62,403 nucleotides of DNA, taken from positions 1 to 62,403 of the forward strand of contig CASEQJ010000007.1 in assembly GCA_949290055.1 (NCBI GenBank), in the 5' to 3' direction. The position numbers were made by a program, and so were the translations under genes. This document shows, one piece after another, positions 1-8,900 of the stretch (position 1 is its first letter; every line of letters begins with the position of its first letter). The notes beneath the pieces are model-generated. The model made no database searches. It saw only the letters and a program-made list of their open reading frames with translations, and had not been told where the DNA came from. Source of the stretch: an uncultured Olsenella sp. GTDB taxonomy: Bacteria > Actinomycetota > Coriobacteriia > Coriobacteriales > Atopobiaceae.

Positions 1-391
1 GTCCGGCGCGGCGTCGGGGCCGTTCATTGCTGTAATTACGGAAGAAAACCAGCGTTCCTTAATGGAACCGCGTTTTGTGCCAAGCGCATAATAATCATCG
101 GGATGCAGCCGCAGACGTCTGCCCGCCGTTCCGAAGCGGCGCGGTACGAATGTCGGGATAAGCGGAAGAACACCGCCGCGATCCTGAAAAAATGAATTTA
201 ACGAAACATTTAAGAGCCGGAATCAGGGGACCGGACGGAGAAAAAAGGAAACTTGTTTTTTTCCGGATTTTCCGCAGGTTTCGGAAAGCCGAACCAATGA
301 CAGAACAGTACGGTGCAGGCCGCTGACCCGTTACAGTCCAACGGCATAAGCTGATGAAATGAAATCATACTGCAATTGCATGCCGGGGAGC
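1..391. other. Low-GC left-end sequence without a recognisable gene
   Basis: No convincing reading frame or RNA gene is visible here. Base composition and oligonucleotide style (A/T runs, many TTT and AAA words) differ sharply from the rest of the window and match the adjoining Bacteroidales-like fragment, so this stretch probably belongs to the same foreign piece. On the minus strand it lies downstream of that gene, so it could hold its 3' region. I see no promoter or terminator that I would defend. Confidence 0.5.
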
Positions 392-782
392 TCAGATCCG
401 GGGAATGCTTTCCTCGCGGACAAGCTCAACCTCAACGATTTCCTGGGTAAATTTATGGTTATACTTGTTTGCCCACAACAATTGGTTGGCATTCTCGAAG
501 TCACCATTCTTGATGAGGTTCTCGGAGCCGCCCTTAATGGTCAACCTGATATCATCAAGGCAAAGGTCACCTGTCATACCACCAAAATAGTACTTGATAC
601 ACTGCTGATTGCCATCGGCAGGGGTAAAATCAAACGTAAAATCGCCCCAATCTGTGGTGGGTTGAAACGAGTATATGGTTTGATCACCTTCACTCACAGG
701 CATCGTCAAGATATTGACACTAATTGGATTTTCCATCTTACATTTAAAAGACATGGTATATTCAGTACCAGCTTGAAGAGGA
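392..782 (-). CDS. Bacteroidales-like carbohydrate-binding protein, C-terminal fragment
   Basis: About 130 residues of a secreted Bacteroides/Prevotella-type protein, read toward the left end. A beta-sandwich stretch contains AGTEYTMSFKCKMENP, and ends LCLDDIRLTIKG. It is followed by NLIKNGDFE, the usual first strand of a CBM4/9-type module. The remaining ~35 residues are too short to complete a second module, so the protein ends early or is itself damaged. The N-terminal side is missing: near 770-785 the sequence switches into a high-GC EcfT gene in another frame. Lower GC and A/T-rich codons contrast with every other gene in the window. Module type is inferred from sequence style; the foreign origin is well supported by composition. 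Confidence 0.6.
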
Positions 783-1035
783 GCGTCGAGCCGGAGGCCG
801 AGAAGAACGGGTTCGCCAGACACACGAGCGCGAGCAGCGGCAGCTGCCACGCGAGCCCGCGCAACGTGGCGCGCGCGCCCCGTGCGACGAGCGAGAAGGC
901 CAGCGCACCCGCGAGCGAGACCGCCACCAGAACGGGCTCGACCGCCAGCATGCAGAGCGCGACCGTCCCCGCGAGCAGCGTCGCAGGCACGGCCGCGTGG
1001 ACGGCGTCAAAGGCTCTGGCACGCGGAACTGCCAC
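783..1035 (-). CDS. ecfT: ECF transporter transmembrane subunit (EcfT/CbiQ-like), N-terminal fragment
   Basis: Starts at a GTG 10 bases after the preceding lipoprotein stop, suggesting one operon. About 84 residues remain: two hydrophobic segments, then RATLRGLAWQLP and NPFFSASGSTLLF. Together these resemble the N-terminal third of EcfT-type subunits, which couple substrate-binding S components to ATPases in vitamin and metal uptake. The protein is cut where the sequence changes to low-GC Bacteroidales-like DNA, so the truncation is probably an assembly join and not a biological deletion. The first GAGAAGAAC motif of the window lies in it, read as Phe-Phe-Ser. Substrate is unknown, though the neighbouring DUF4430 protein and possible riboswitch hint at cobalamin or a similar compound. 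Confidence 0.7.
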
Positions 1036-1045
1036 GTCGCGCCGG

Positions 1046-1513
1046 CTACTCGGTGAACTCGGTCACGTAGAGCCAGGTGACGACGTCACCGGCGGCAAGC
1101 TCGCACTCGGAGGCGGCAACTTCCGCCATCTCGCCGTTGACCTCGAACATCCACCCGCTCATGTCACCGAAGTCGCCGCCCGCCAGACCGTTGATCCCCT
1201 GGACGTACATGCCGTACTCGGAGTCCGAGGCGTTGACGTCGTCGGCGGCGGCAACGAGCGCGTCGTAGGCCGTGGCGCCCTCGGGGAGCTCAACCTCCGA
1301 CGTGGTCTTCTCGCCCTCGCCGGCCGTGGCGTCGATCTCCACGGTGACGGCCATCGTAGCCTGCTGCTCCTGCGCGGCGGGCGCGTCGTCGGAGCCGCCG
1401 CCCACCGCCGGCGCGCCACCACACGCAGCGACCGTCAGCGCGAGCGCGCATGCGGCGACACCGCCGACGAGCCGCGCGACGAACGTCCTTCTCGACAGGT
1501 TCTTCTCAGACAT
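1046..1513 (-). CDS. DUF4430 (transcobalamin-like fold) lipoprotein
   Basis: 155 residues. The N-terminus has a twin-arginine signal (SRRTFVARL) and a lipobox ending at Cys31 (TVAAC), so it should be exported by Tat and lipid-anchored. A Gly/Ala/Asp-rich linker is followed by a compact domain with the DUF4430 pattern: YDALVAAADD, YGMYVQGINGL, SGWMFEVNGE and a final beta strand AGDVVTWLYV. This fold is related to the C-terminal domain of transcobalamin and often sits beside ECF transporters, as here. Its role is probably surface capture of a ligand for the EcfT-containing importer; the ligand is inferred, not seen. The Tat motif is encoded across a GTCCTTCTC site, and the first residues MSEKN across another. 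Confidence 0.8.
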   Translation of the reverse strand: MSEKNLSRRTFVARLVGGVAACALALTVAACGGAPAVGGGSDDAPAAQEQQATMAVTVEIDATAGEGEKTTSEVELPEGATAYDALVAAADDVNASDSEYGMYVQGINGLAGGDFGDMSGWMFEVNGEMAEVAASECELAAGDVVTWLYVTEFTE

Positions 1514-1529
1514 GAAAGCCTCGCTTCCT

Positions 1530-1680
1530 CCCGGAGACCGGGCGTCGGGAGGGCAAGGCGGGGCCGACGGTCACCCCGTCGTCCCTGGCACAGCCGTGTG
1601 CTGATCCGGAGTCAAACCGGAGTCGTTTTCAACATGACGTGGCAGCTGCAGGAGCCGTGCCCTCGGTATGTGGTTGGCGT
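1530..1680 (-). promoter_or_regulatory. Possible cobalamin-type riboswitch leader
   Basis: On the minus strand upstream of the DUF4430 gene there is GAAAACGACTCCGGTTTGAC, followed by TCCGGATCAGCACACGGCTG and then a strong hairpin (GACGGGGTGACCGTC). The pattern CCGGTnnGACTCCGGA followed by ACGGCTGTG resembles the conserved core of cobalamin riboswitches. The downstream DUF4430/ECF genes fit vitamin B12 control. The match is by eye only and several conserved positions are not obvious, so this could be another structured leader. Confidence 0.45.
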
Positions 1681-1772
1681 CAGTGTAGCATGCGCTTTCC
1701 GCGTCCGGCGTATGCGGACGAGAAGAGCGGGTATAGGAGGGTCACCTATCCCAGCCGCGGAATCGGGGTCCC

Positions 1773-4703
1773 ATGTCTCAGCGTCGCCCGCTCGCGCCCG
1801 TCCTTCTCGCCCTGCTTGCCCTTCTTGCCCTGCTCCCTGCGCTCGCGCCCGCAACGGCGCACGCGACGGAGCTCACTAAGCTCGTCGACCCCGACACCTC
1901 CGCGCGCTGGGAGGGGGTCTTTGGCGCGGGCGAGAGCACCGTCTCCACCGAGAACGCCGGGCGCATATGGGCCGACAAGTCCGTCTACGCGAGCACCGAA
2001 GCCGCGCGCGCCGCCGGCCTGCCCGTGAAGGCCGAGGTGGACGACCACAGCTTCATAGTGGGGCTCTCCACGCTGGCCTCGGCCGTGTCCGTGCGGCAGG
2101 AGGGCGGACCCGCGCACGACGTGGTCTTTGTGGTGAGCACCAACCGCCTGCTCGCCGATGTCACCTACGGCGGCCGGCCCCAGGCGGACTACCTTGCCGA
2201 CGCCCTCAACCAGGAGATCGCGCGCCTCATGGCGGAAAACGACGGCGCCGCCGCCCCCACGCGCGTGGCCGTGATCGGCTACGACTCCAAGGTCACGACC
2301 CTCATGCCGCTCGACACCTACACGCCGGACGACAACGGCGACTACGTCACGTATGGCAGCGGCACGCTCTCCGTGACCGCCACGACCGCGGACGGCGCGG
2401 GCGTGGGCGCCTCCGCCCGTCTTGGCAGCGGGTCCTACCTGCAGCTCGCCACGCACGTGGCGGGCGACGTGCTCACGGACGCCGCGGACGACCCCGGCTC
2501 CGAGAGCCGCGTCCCTGTGCTCTGCCTCATGGGCTGCGAGACCCCGCCCATGGCAAGCCCCAACTTCACGGACCCGCCCGTCTACACCGGTTACGCCACG
2601 GGCTTTCTGGGCCCGCTGCCGAGTAGCCACGAGAACGGCTACGGCACGGACGCGCTTCTCGCCACGCTGCTGACCATGAGAAACGAGGCCGCGCGCGTGG
2701 GCGACGCCTGGGGCGCCGAGCGGCCGCTCACGTTCTTCACCTGCGGCCTGGACACGAGCGAGACGGCCGCCTACCTGCTGGAGACCGCCCACGAGCAGGC
2801 GCACCACCCCCTGCCCGGCACCGGCGCGGCGGCTGGCACTGACCTGCGCGACAACCTCTCTGCGGCGGCGCAGGCGTTCGCCCAGGCCTCTGCGGCGGGC
2901 GAGAAGAACGTCACGCTGCAGCTCTTTGGCTCTAGCTCGAGCGGCCTCGTGGCCGAGGACGTCACCTTCCCCTGCATGCCGGGCCTGCTCAGCGTCGCCA
3001 ATGGCTACGAGGTCACGCCCGTCGACGACTACCTCTCCGCCCGCAGCGCGAGCGCGCTCTCGTGGGCCTTCGGCACCGTGGTGGACCGCTCGCTCGGCGT
3101 GGTCTACACCGCACCGGCCTCGGACGGCCCCGGCGACGACCGCCCCGGCGGCAGTCGCGTCACCGTCTCCGACGAGGTGGGGCCCGGCATGGAGGTCGCA
3201 CGCGTGAGCGGCATCGTCTACGGGAGCACGCTGCTTGACGGCGAGCTGGCCGCGCAGGCCGTGAAGATCAGCCTCGAGGACCCAGGCGACATCGAGGCCA
3301 CCCACGTGTTCGGCTACCTCGTTGAGGCCATGAACTCCCGCTACAACCTGGGCTACGCCGTCTACGACCTCTTCTACGACGCGCTGCAGGACGGCCAGTT
3401 CGCCTACGCCGGCCCCGGGGACTTCTCCAACCACGTCTCCTGGTACGTGAACGACGCGCACGAGATGGTGCCCATGGCCGGCGAGCCCTTCGCCTTTGCC
3501 ACGCAGGCCGAGGTGGACGCCGCCGCGGACGGGCGCTGGCAGGAGCGTGCCCCCGAGGACGTGCGCGAGAAGATCCAGGCCGCCCAGGACGCCGGCGCCA
3601 CCGCCGTCTGCGAGACGTACTACTACATAGGCAACCTGCCCAACCAGTACACCGGCGGCGACGTCACGCTCTACGACTTTGCGGTCATGGTCGAGACGAG
3701 CCTCACCACCGGGCGGCAGACGCTTCTGCTCTCGGTGCCCGTGGACGCCGTTCCCGCGCGCCGCACCAGCGTGACCGTGGCCGAGAGCGGCTCGGCGACG
3801 CTCGCGCTCGACGGCGATACGGACGTGAAGCCGCTGCGCTTTGCGTATCTCGTCTCGCCCACGCCGGACACCGAGGCCGTGCTCACGCGCGCAGACGCCG
3901 GCGAGGAGGTGAGCGACGAGGAGCTCGAGGCGGCGCTCGGCGCGGACGTGCAGCGCGTGCCCTCGGGCGCGCGGGCAGTCTTCGCGAGCGCCTTCACCGG
4001 AACCGGCGCGGACGCCGAGGCCGGCGCCACCGCCTCTGCCTGGGCGGCGCAGACCAACTCCTACTACGCCTTCTCGCGCGACACGCCGCTCTTCTCGCGC
4101 ACCTCCAGCGGCTACGCGCCGCTCGCGGAGCTGCCACAGAGCGGGCAGACCTACTACTTCGAGCAGACCGTCTACACCGCAAACGTCACCTCCGCCGGTG
4201 ACGAGGCGCCGGCCGCGGTCGAGAAGGCCATGGTGCCCTACACGGTGGCTCTTGGCGCAAGCGAGATTCCGCTGCACTTTGACGTGCGCGGCGGGCAGTG
4301 CGTGGCGCTCGCGGGCGCCCCGCGCTACGTCCGTGCGACCGAGCTCGGCTCTGCCGAGAAGAGCCCCAACAAGACGGGCAGCGCGCCCTACGTGGAGCGG
4401 CTCTCGCTTGCCGAGGAGGGCGACGGTGCCGTGCGCATCTCGGCGAGCCTGGGCAACAACGGCGCCCTCGTCCTGCCGGACGACGTGGAGGAGCCTCCCG
4501 TGGTGGATCCCGACGACCCCGAACCCGCTCCGGATCCGGACCCTGAGCCCGGCCCCGATCAGACACCCGACGAGCAGGCTCCCGCTGACGGCCAGCAGAC
4601 GGGCGACCAGCTCGCCGGAACCGGCGACCCCACGAGCGCCGCCGTGCTTCTTGCCCTCGCCCTGGTCGGTGCGCTGGCCCTCCTTGGCTCGCAGCGCCCC
4701 TGA
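1773..4703 (+). CDS. Sortase-anchored large surface protein with degenerate vWA-like region
   Basis: 976 residues. Residues 1-31 form a signal peptide ending AHA. Early in the mature protein, DVVFVVSTN followed by VAVIGYDSKV is laid out like a von Willebrand A domain, but the metal-site DxSxS is missing (STN). The middle is a long mixed alpha/beta extracellular region without a family I can name. The C-terminus has a Pro/Asp/Glu-rich wall-spanning linker, then LAGTGD at 947-952, a hydrophobic helix and a short basic end, i.e. an LPXTG-like sortase signal. It probably sits on the cell wall as an adhesin or pilus-like component. No strong ribosome site is visible directly before the ATG. Confidence 0.7.
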   Translation: MSQRRPLAPVLLALLALLALLPALAPATAHATELTKLVDPDTSARWEGVFGAGESTVSTENAGRIWADKSVYASTEAARAAGLPVKAEVDDHSFIVGLSTLASAVSVRQEGGPAHDVVFVVSTNRLLADVTYGGRPQADYLADALNQEIARLMAENDGAAAPTRVAVIGYDSKVTTLMPLDTYTPDDNGDYVTYGSGTLSVTATTADGAGVGASARLGSGSYLQLATHVAGDVLTDAADDPGSESRVPVLCLMGCETPPMASPNFTDPPVYTGYATGFLGPLPSSHENGYGTDALLATLLTMRNEAARVGDAWGAERPLTFFTCGLDTSETAAYLLETAHEQAHHPLPGTGAAAGTDLRDNLSAAAQAFAQASAAGEKNVTLQLFGSSSSGLVAEDVTFPCMPGLLSVANGYEVTPVDDYLSARSASALSWAFGTVVDRSLGVVYTAPASDGPGDDRPGGSRVTVSDEVGPGMEVARVSGIVYGSTLLDGELAAQAVKISLEDPGDIEATHVFGYLVEAMNSRYNLGYAVYDLFYDALQDGQFAYAGPGDFSNHVSWYVNDAHEMVPMAGEPFAFATQAEVDAAADGRWQERAPEDVREKIQAAQDAGATAVCETYYYIGNLPNQYTGGDVTLYDFAVMVETSLTTGRQTLLLSVPVDAVPARRTSVTVAESGSATLALDGDTDVKPLRFAYLVSPTPDTEAVLTRADAGEEVSDEELEAALGADVQRVPSGARAVFASAFTGTGADAEAGATASAWAAQTNSYYAFSRDTPLFSRTSSGYAPLAELPQSGQTYYFEQTVYTANVTSAGDEAPAAVEKAMVPYTVALGASEIPLHFDVRGGQCVALAGAPRYVRATELGSAEKSPNKTGSAPYVERLSLAEEGDGAVRISASLGNNGALVLPDDVEEPPVVDPDDPEPAPDPDPEPGPDQTPDEQAPADGQQTGDQLAGTGDPTSAAVLLALALVGALALLGSQRP

Positions 4704-4740
4704 CACACTTGTGTATTCGGTTGGGAGTCGCTCGCCAACT

Positions 4741-4793
4741 CGGATTGGGGCAAATCCGCCCATGGAATACTCAATGGCGGTATCCCCGATCCG
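4741..4793. repeat. Nested inverted repeat before the antiporter gene
   Basis: Outer arms CGGATTGGGG and CCCCGATCCG (one mismatch) enclose inner arms CCGCCCAT and ATGGCGG, giving an almost continuous ~20-bp stem. It lies immediately upstream of the AAAGGA ribosome site of the next gene. It may terminate the surface-protein transcript or control translation of the antiporter; neither is shown. Confidence 0.5.
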
Positions 4794-4805
4794 GAAAGGA
4801 CCGTC

Positions 4806-5765
4806 GTGCTCCTCAGCCTTGTATTCATTGTGCTTGGATTTGCCCTGCTCATTTTTGGCGCCAACCTCCTCGTGGACGGCGCCTGTAGCATAGCCGCGCG
4901 CTTCGGTGTCCCCGAGCGCGTGGCCGGCCTCACGATCGTCGCCATTGGCACGTCCCTGCCGGAGCTCGTGGTCAGCGTCACCTCCGCTGTGGGCGGCCAC
5001 GCGGACATGGCCTTTGGCAACGTCATGGGCAGCTGCCTGGCAAACCTGCTGCTGATTCTCGGCCTCTCGGCCGTGATCGCCCCGGTCACGCTCTCGCGCA
5101 GCACGCAGCGCTTCGAGATTCCCGTGAGCGTGGCGGCCTGCGGACTGCTCGCGCTCGTGGCCAACACGGACGGCCAGGTCACGCTCGTCGAGGGCGTGGT
5201 CCTTCTCGCCGCGTTCATCGCCTTCGTGGCGCGGACCGTCGTCGTGGGCCTCGGCGAGGGCGCAACGGAGAAGGAGAGTGCGCCGGAGGACCCCGACGCC
5301 GGCGTCGTCTCCTCTAACACCTTCCGTGACCTGCTCTTCATCGTGGGCGGCATCGCGGCCCTCAAGTTTGGCGCGGACTTCGTGGTGGACAACTCCGTGG
5401 AGATCGCGGGCGCCATGGGAATCTCCGAGCGCGTGATCGGCATTACCGTGGTGGCGCTCGGCACCTGCCTTCCGGAGCTGGTCACGAGCGTGGTGGCCGC
5501 CTTCCGCGGCAACTCCGACATAGCCGTGGGCAACGTCGTGGGCTCCAACATATCCAACCTGCTGCTCGTCATGGGCGGGCCGGCGCTCTTCGCCAACATA
5601 CCCTATGACCCGGCGTACAACGTGGACCTGGCGCTGCTCGCGCTCTTTTCCGCCGTGCTCGTGGGCTTTGCCTTCATCGGGCGCCGTCACGAGATGAGCC
5701 GCGCCAACGGCGTCGTCTTCGTGGTGCTCTATGCCGCCTACATTGCCACGTCAGTCATGCGCTAG
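4806..5765 (+). CDS. Calcium/sodium antiporter, CaCA (YrbG) family
   Basis: 319 residues, polytopic membrane protein. The two signature alpha repeats are clear: GTSLPELVVSV at about 48-58 and GTCLPELVTSV in the second half, each followed by a GN(V)MG- or GNVVGSN-type loop that forms the ion path. Around ten hydrophobic segments and the length match K+-independent bacterial Ca2+/Na+ exchangers. A GTG start is chosen because AAAGGA lies about 8 bases upstream and the protein then begins directly with the first helix. It follows the surface protein on the same strand, but the stem between them argues for separate expression. Confidence 0.9.
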   Translation: MLLSLVFIVLGFALLIFGANLLVDGACSIAARFGVPERVAGLTIVAIGTSLPELVVSVTSAVGGHADMAFGNVMGSCLANLLLILGLSAVIAPVTLSRSTQRFEIPVSVAACGLLALVANTDGQVTLVEGVVLLAAFIAFVARTVVVGLGEGATEKESAPEDPDAGVVSSNTFRDLLFIVGGIAALKFGADFVVDNSVEIAGAMGISERVIGITVVALGTCLPELVTSVVAAFRGNSDIAVGNVVGSNISNLLLVMGGPALFANIPYDPAYNVDLALLALFSAVLVGFAFIGRRHEMSRANGVVFVVLYAAYIATSVMR

Positions 5766-5814
5766 CCGACGCGGAACCTCCGCAGTTGGCCCAAAGGCGG
5801 ATAATCGGCTGCCC

Positions 5815-5970
5815 TGTGTCACTTCAGGGCTCATCTGAGGTCCTCTTTCGGAGTGACGCACCCAATCTCCGCTGTCACGCCACACTATTGCCTGTTGGCA
5901 AGTAACGACCTAGCCATTGGATCAAGAAGAGAGCTCTCTGAGTCCCTCAGATGAGGCTCAAAGTGACACA
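5815..5970. repeat. Long-arm inverted repeat element, copy 1
   Basis: Arms of about 26 bases (5815-5840 and 5945-5970) begin TGTGTCACTT and contain the self-palindrome CTCATCTGAG; they flank ~100 bases of unique sequence. The element fills the gap between the convergent antiporter and XRE-regulator genes. A second copy with near-identical arms but unrelated interior lies at 34537-34694, which shows that the arms, not the loop, are conserved. No transposase gene is inside. Confidence 0.75.
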
Positions 5971-6014
5971 GCGCCGTTGCTTTTCTGCCTCTGCACGATA
6001 ACGCGCGAGACTGC

Positions 6015-6641
6015 CTAGACAAGCCACGTCGGCAGCAGAAGCACTACGAGCAGGAGAATGTCGAAGAGGAACAGCCAGAACTGCCAGACCGGCAGCAGGC
6101 AGCTGTAGAGGAAGTTGTGGGGCAGACGCTCGTCGGGGTCGCGCCCCTCGAGAAAGCCAACGAGCCGCTCGGCGCTCGGAAGGTCGTGCTCCCTCATGAA
6201 GCGCGTCACCTTGTGCTGATACCACAGGAGCCAGAACATGAGCGCAAGCCTGACTAGGTTGACCGCCTGCCGAGCTCGGTACGTGTCACCCGGGCGCAGG
6301 ATCAGCATGATTTCCACCACGCTCACAGCGAAGAAGAGCACGTACACGAGGGCCGCCTTGCCAAGAAGGACCACAAGCTCATGACGAGACTCGGTCTCGG
6401 CGCGCACCGCACGGGCGCCGCGCTCGCCGAGCAGCTCGGAGGCGCTGGTTCCCAGCACGTCTGCCACAAGCGTGAGGCTCTGCACGTCAATGAGGGTCTT
6501 GCCGGTCTCCCAGTTGTTCACCGTCTGGCGGCTCACGTAGACGCGCCGCGCGAGCTCCGCCTGCGTGAGGCCGGCCGCCTCGCGTCGCTCGCGGACGCGT
6601 TCGCCCACAACCTGCCGCGCGCTCTGAAGCTCCTCCGCCAT
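6015..6641 (-). CDS. XRE-family HTH regulator with membrane domain
   Basis: 208 residues. Residues ~10-65 form a Cro/C1-type helix-turn-helix (AGLTQAELARRVYVSRQTVNNWE). Three hydrophobic segments follow, the last two very strong (LVRLALMFWLLWY and FWLFLFDILLLVVLLL). The protein is therefore a membrane-tethered DNA-binding regulator, a common Gram-positive architecture. Target genes are unknown; it stands alone between a convergent antiporter and a same-strand LysE exporter. Confidence 0.85.
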   Translation of the reverse strand: MAEELQSARQVVGERVRERREAAGLTQAELARRVYVSRQTVNNWETGKTLIDVQSLTLVADVLGTSASELLGERGARAVRAETESRHELVVLLGKAALVYVLFFAVSVVEIMLILRPGDTYRARQAVNLVRLALMFWLLWYQHKVTRFMREHDLPSAERLVGFLEGRDPDERLPHNFLYSCLLPVWQFWLFLFDILLLVVLLLPTWLV

Positions 6642-6736
6642 GGCACGTCCCCCCTCCTTGCGGAAATCGTACCCGCATCGGGTGCCCGCGGCGAGTCAAA
6701 ACACTTTGACACGCACCGCCTGGGCAAGAAGAACCA

Positions 6737-7372
6737 CTATGCCGTGAGGAAGATCGTGGCGCCGAGGGCTATGTAGACCAGGCCGGAGGCCACGGACGTC
6801 ACGCGCCCGGCGCGCGGGCTGCGGGTCAGCAGACGCGAGAAGGGCGCCGCAACCAGCACGATCACCACGGTCCAGAGCGTGGAGAGCGCCACGTAGGTGA
6901 GGCCGAGCGCCAGGAACGGCACCGGCCCGAAGGAGTTGGGCGTGGCCACGAACTGCGGCAGCAGCGCCAGGAAGAACAGGATGATCTTGGGGTTGAGGAC
7001 GTTGGTGAGCACGCCCTGAGCAAAGACGCGCAGGTTGGAGCCGGCTACAGGCTCGCCGTCCTTCTCGCCCACCGAGAAGGACGAGCCGCCGGAGAGAATG
7101 CTGCGCACGCCCATAACCGCGAGGTAGGCCGCACCTGCCACCTTGATCACGTTGAAGGCCACCGGAGAGGCGGCGAGCACGAGCGAGAGCCCGGCCGCCA
7201 CGAGGATCGTGTGCACCACCAGGCCCGCGTTGATGCCGAGCGCGCTGGCGAGCCCCTCGCGCCGGCCGCCGGAGACGGTGCGCGTGAGAATGTAGACGGT
7301 GTCGATTCCCGGCGTGAGGCAGAGAGCCGCCGCAGACGCGACGAAGCCCCCGTAGCCGACGATTCCCAGCAT
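6737..7372 (-). CDS. LysE/RhtB-family amino-acid exporter
   Basis: 211 residues with six predicted membrane helices. The N-terminus has the family pattern ALCLTPGIDTVYILTR followed by GLASALGINAGLVVHT, and an AGAAYLAVMGVRSI segment, typical of LysE/RhtB efflux proteins that export amino acids or homoserine lactone-like compounds. The loop after the third helix contains VGEKDGEP. Here two GAGAAGGAC sites face each other (7058-7066 and 7074-7082), an unusual internal dyad. It lies just downstream of, and on the same strand as, an amino-acid importer operon. Confidence 0.88.
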   Translation of the reverse strand: MLGIVGYGGFVASAAALCLTPGIDTVYILTRTVSGGRREGLASALGINAGLVVHTILVAAGLSLVLAASPVAFNVIKVAGAAYLAVMGVRSILSGGSSFSVGEKDGEPVAGSNLRVFAQGVLTNVLNPKIILFFLALLPQFVATPNSFGPVPFLALGLTYVALSTLWTVVIVLVAAPFSRLLTRSPRAGRVTSVASGLVYIALGATIFLTA

Positions 7373-7390
7373 GAAGCGCGCCGCCCGGGC

Positions 7391-8145
<755 letters not shown>

Positions 8146-8146
<1 letters not shown>

Positions 8147-8820
8147 TACTTGCGCATCCTTTTCTCGAGGACGGACGTGAGGATCATGAGCACGCTGGTG
8201 ATCATGAGGAAGATCACGGCGACCCAGGTGTAGGTGGCAAACGAGTCCATGGTGCGACCCACGTAGACCTTGGCCAGGTTCATGATCTCCGGCAGGCCGA
8301 GGGCATACATGATCGTGGAGTCCTTGAGCGTGATTATGCACTGGTTCACGAGGCTGGGCAGGCAGATGCGCACGGCCTGGGGCAGGACGATCTTGAGCAT
8401 GGTCTTGCCGTGGCTCACGCCGAGGGAGCGCGACGCCTCCGTCTGGCCCTTGGGCACCGACTGAATGGCGCCGCGGAAGATCTCGGCGGAGTAGGCGCCG
8501 GCGTTCAGAATCAGCGTGAGAATGCTCGCCGTGACAATGTCCAGGCGGAAGTCCGGGGCGATCGTCGCCTGCATGAGCTGCGGGACAGCAAAGTAGAGGT
8601 AGAAGCCCTGGACGAGCATGGGCGTGCCACGAATGATCCAAATGTAGAGCTTGGCTATGCCGCGCAGCACGCGGAACTTGGAGAGCTTCATGAGGCAGGT
8701 GACAATGCCGAGCGGCATCGCCACCACGAGCGAGACAACAGTCACGTAAACCGTCATCTGCAGGCCCTGCCACAGAAGCGGCCACGCCGCCACAAGGGTG
8801 TCGATCAGAGATGCGTCCAT
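8146..8820 (-). CDS. Polar amino-acid ABC transporter permease (HisMQ family)
   Basis: 224 residues, about five helices. The EAA-type cytoplasmic loop is [22 protein letters not shown], preceded by RGTPMLVQ and [10 protein letters not shown], all standard for HisM/GlnP permeases. I chose the ATG at MDASLID because AAGGGA lies just before it; an upstream extension of 12 codons is open but lacks a ribosome site. It sits between the binding-protein gene and the ATPase in one operon, with a strong hairpin on its upstream side. Confidence 0.93.
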
Positions 8821-8841
8821 AGGGTCCCTTACTACCGTCAG

Positions 8842-8875
8842 GGGGCTGCGCGGCACTCATGCGCCGCGCAGCCCC
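8842..8875 (-). terminator. Strong hairpin between binding protein and permease genes
   Basis: A 13-bp perfect stem (GGGGCTGCGCGGC with GCCGCGCAGCCCC) and an 8-base loop. No U-tract follows. In ABC operons such stems after the binding-protein gene usually give partial termination or stabilise the upstream mRNA, so that binding protein exceeds permease. That role is inferred here. Confidence 0.75.
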
Positions 8876-8900
8876 AGTTGCTTGCTACCCGCAGAGAGCC

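Noticed and set aside
1746..5690. A 1314-codon open frame on the minus strand across the surface protein and antiporter
   Set aside because: High GC gives long antisense frames; its translation is His/Arg/Val-rich without domains and opposes two well-supported genes.
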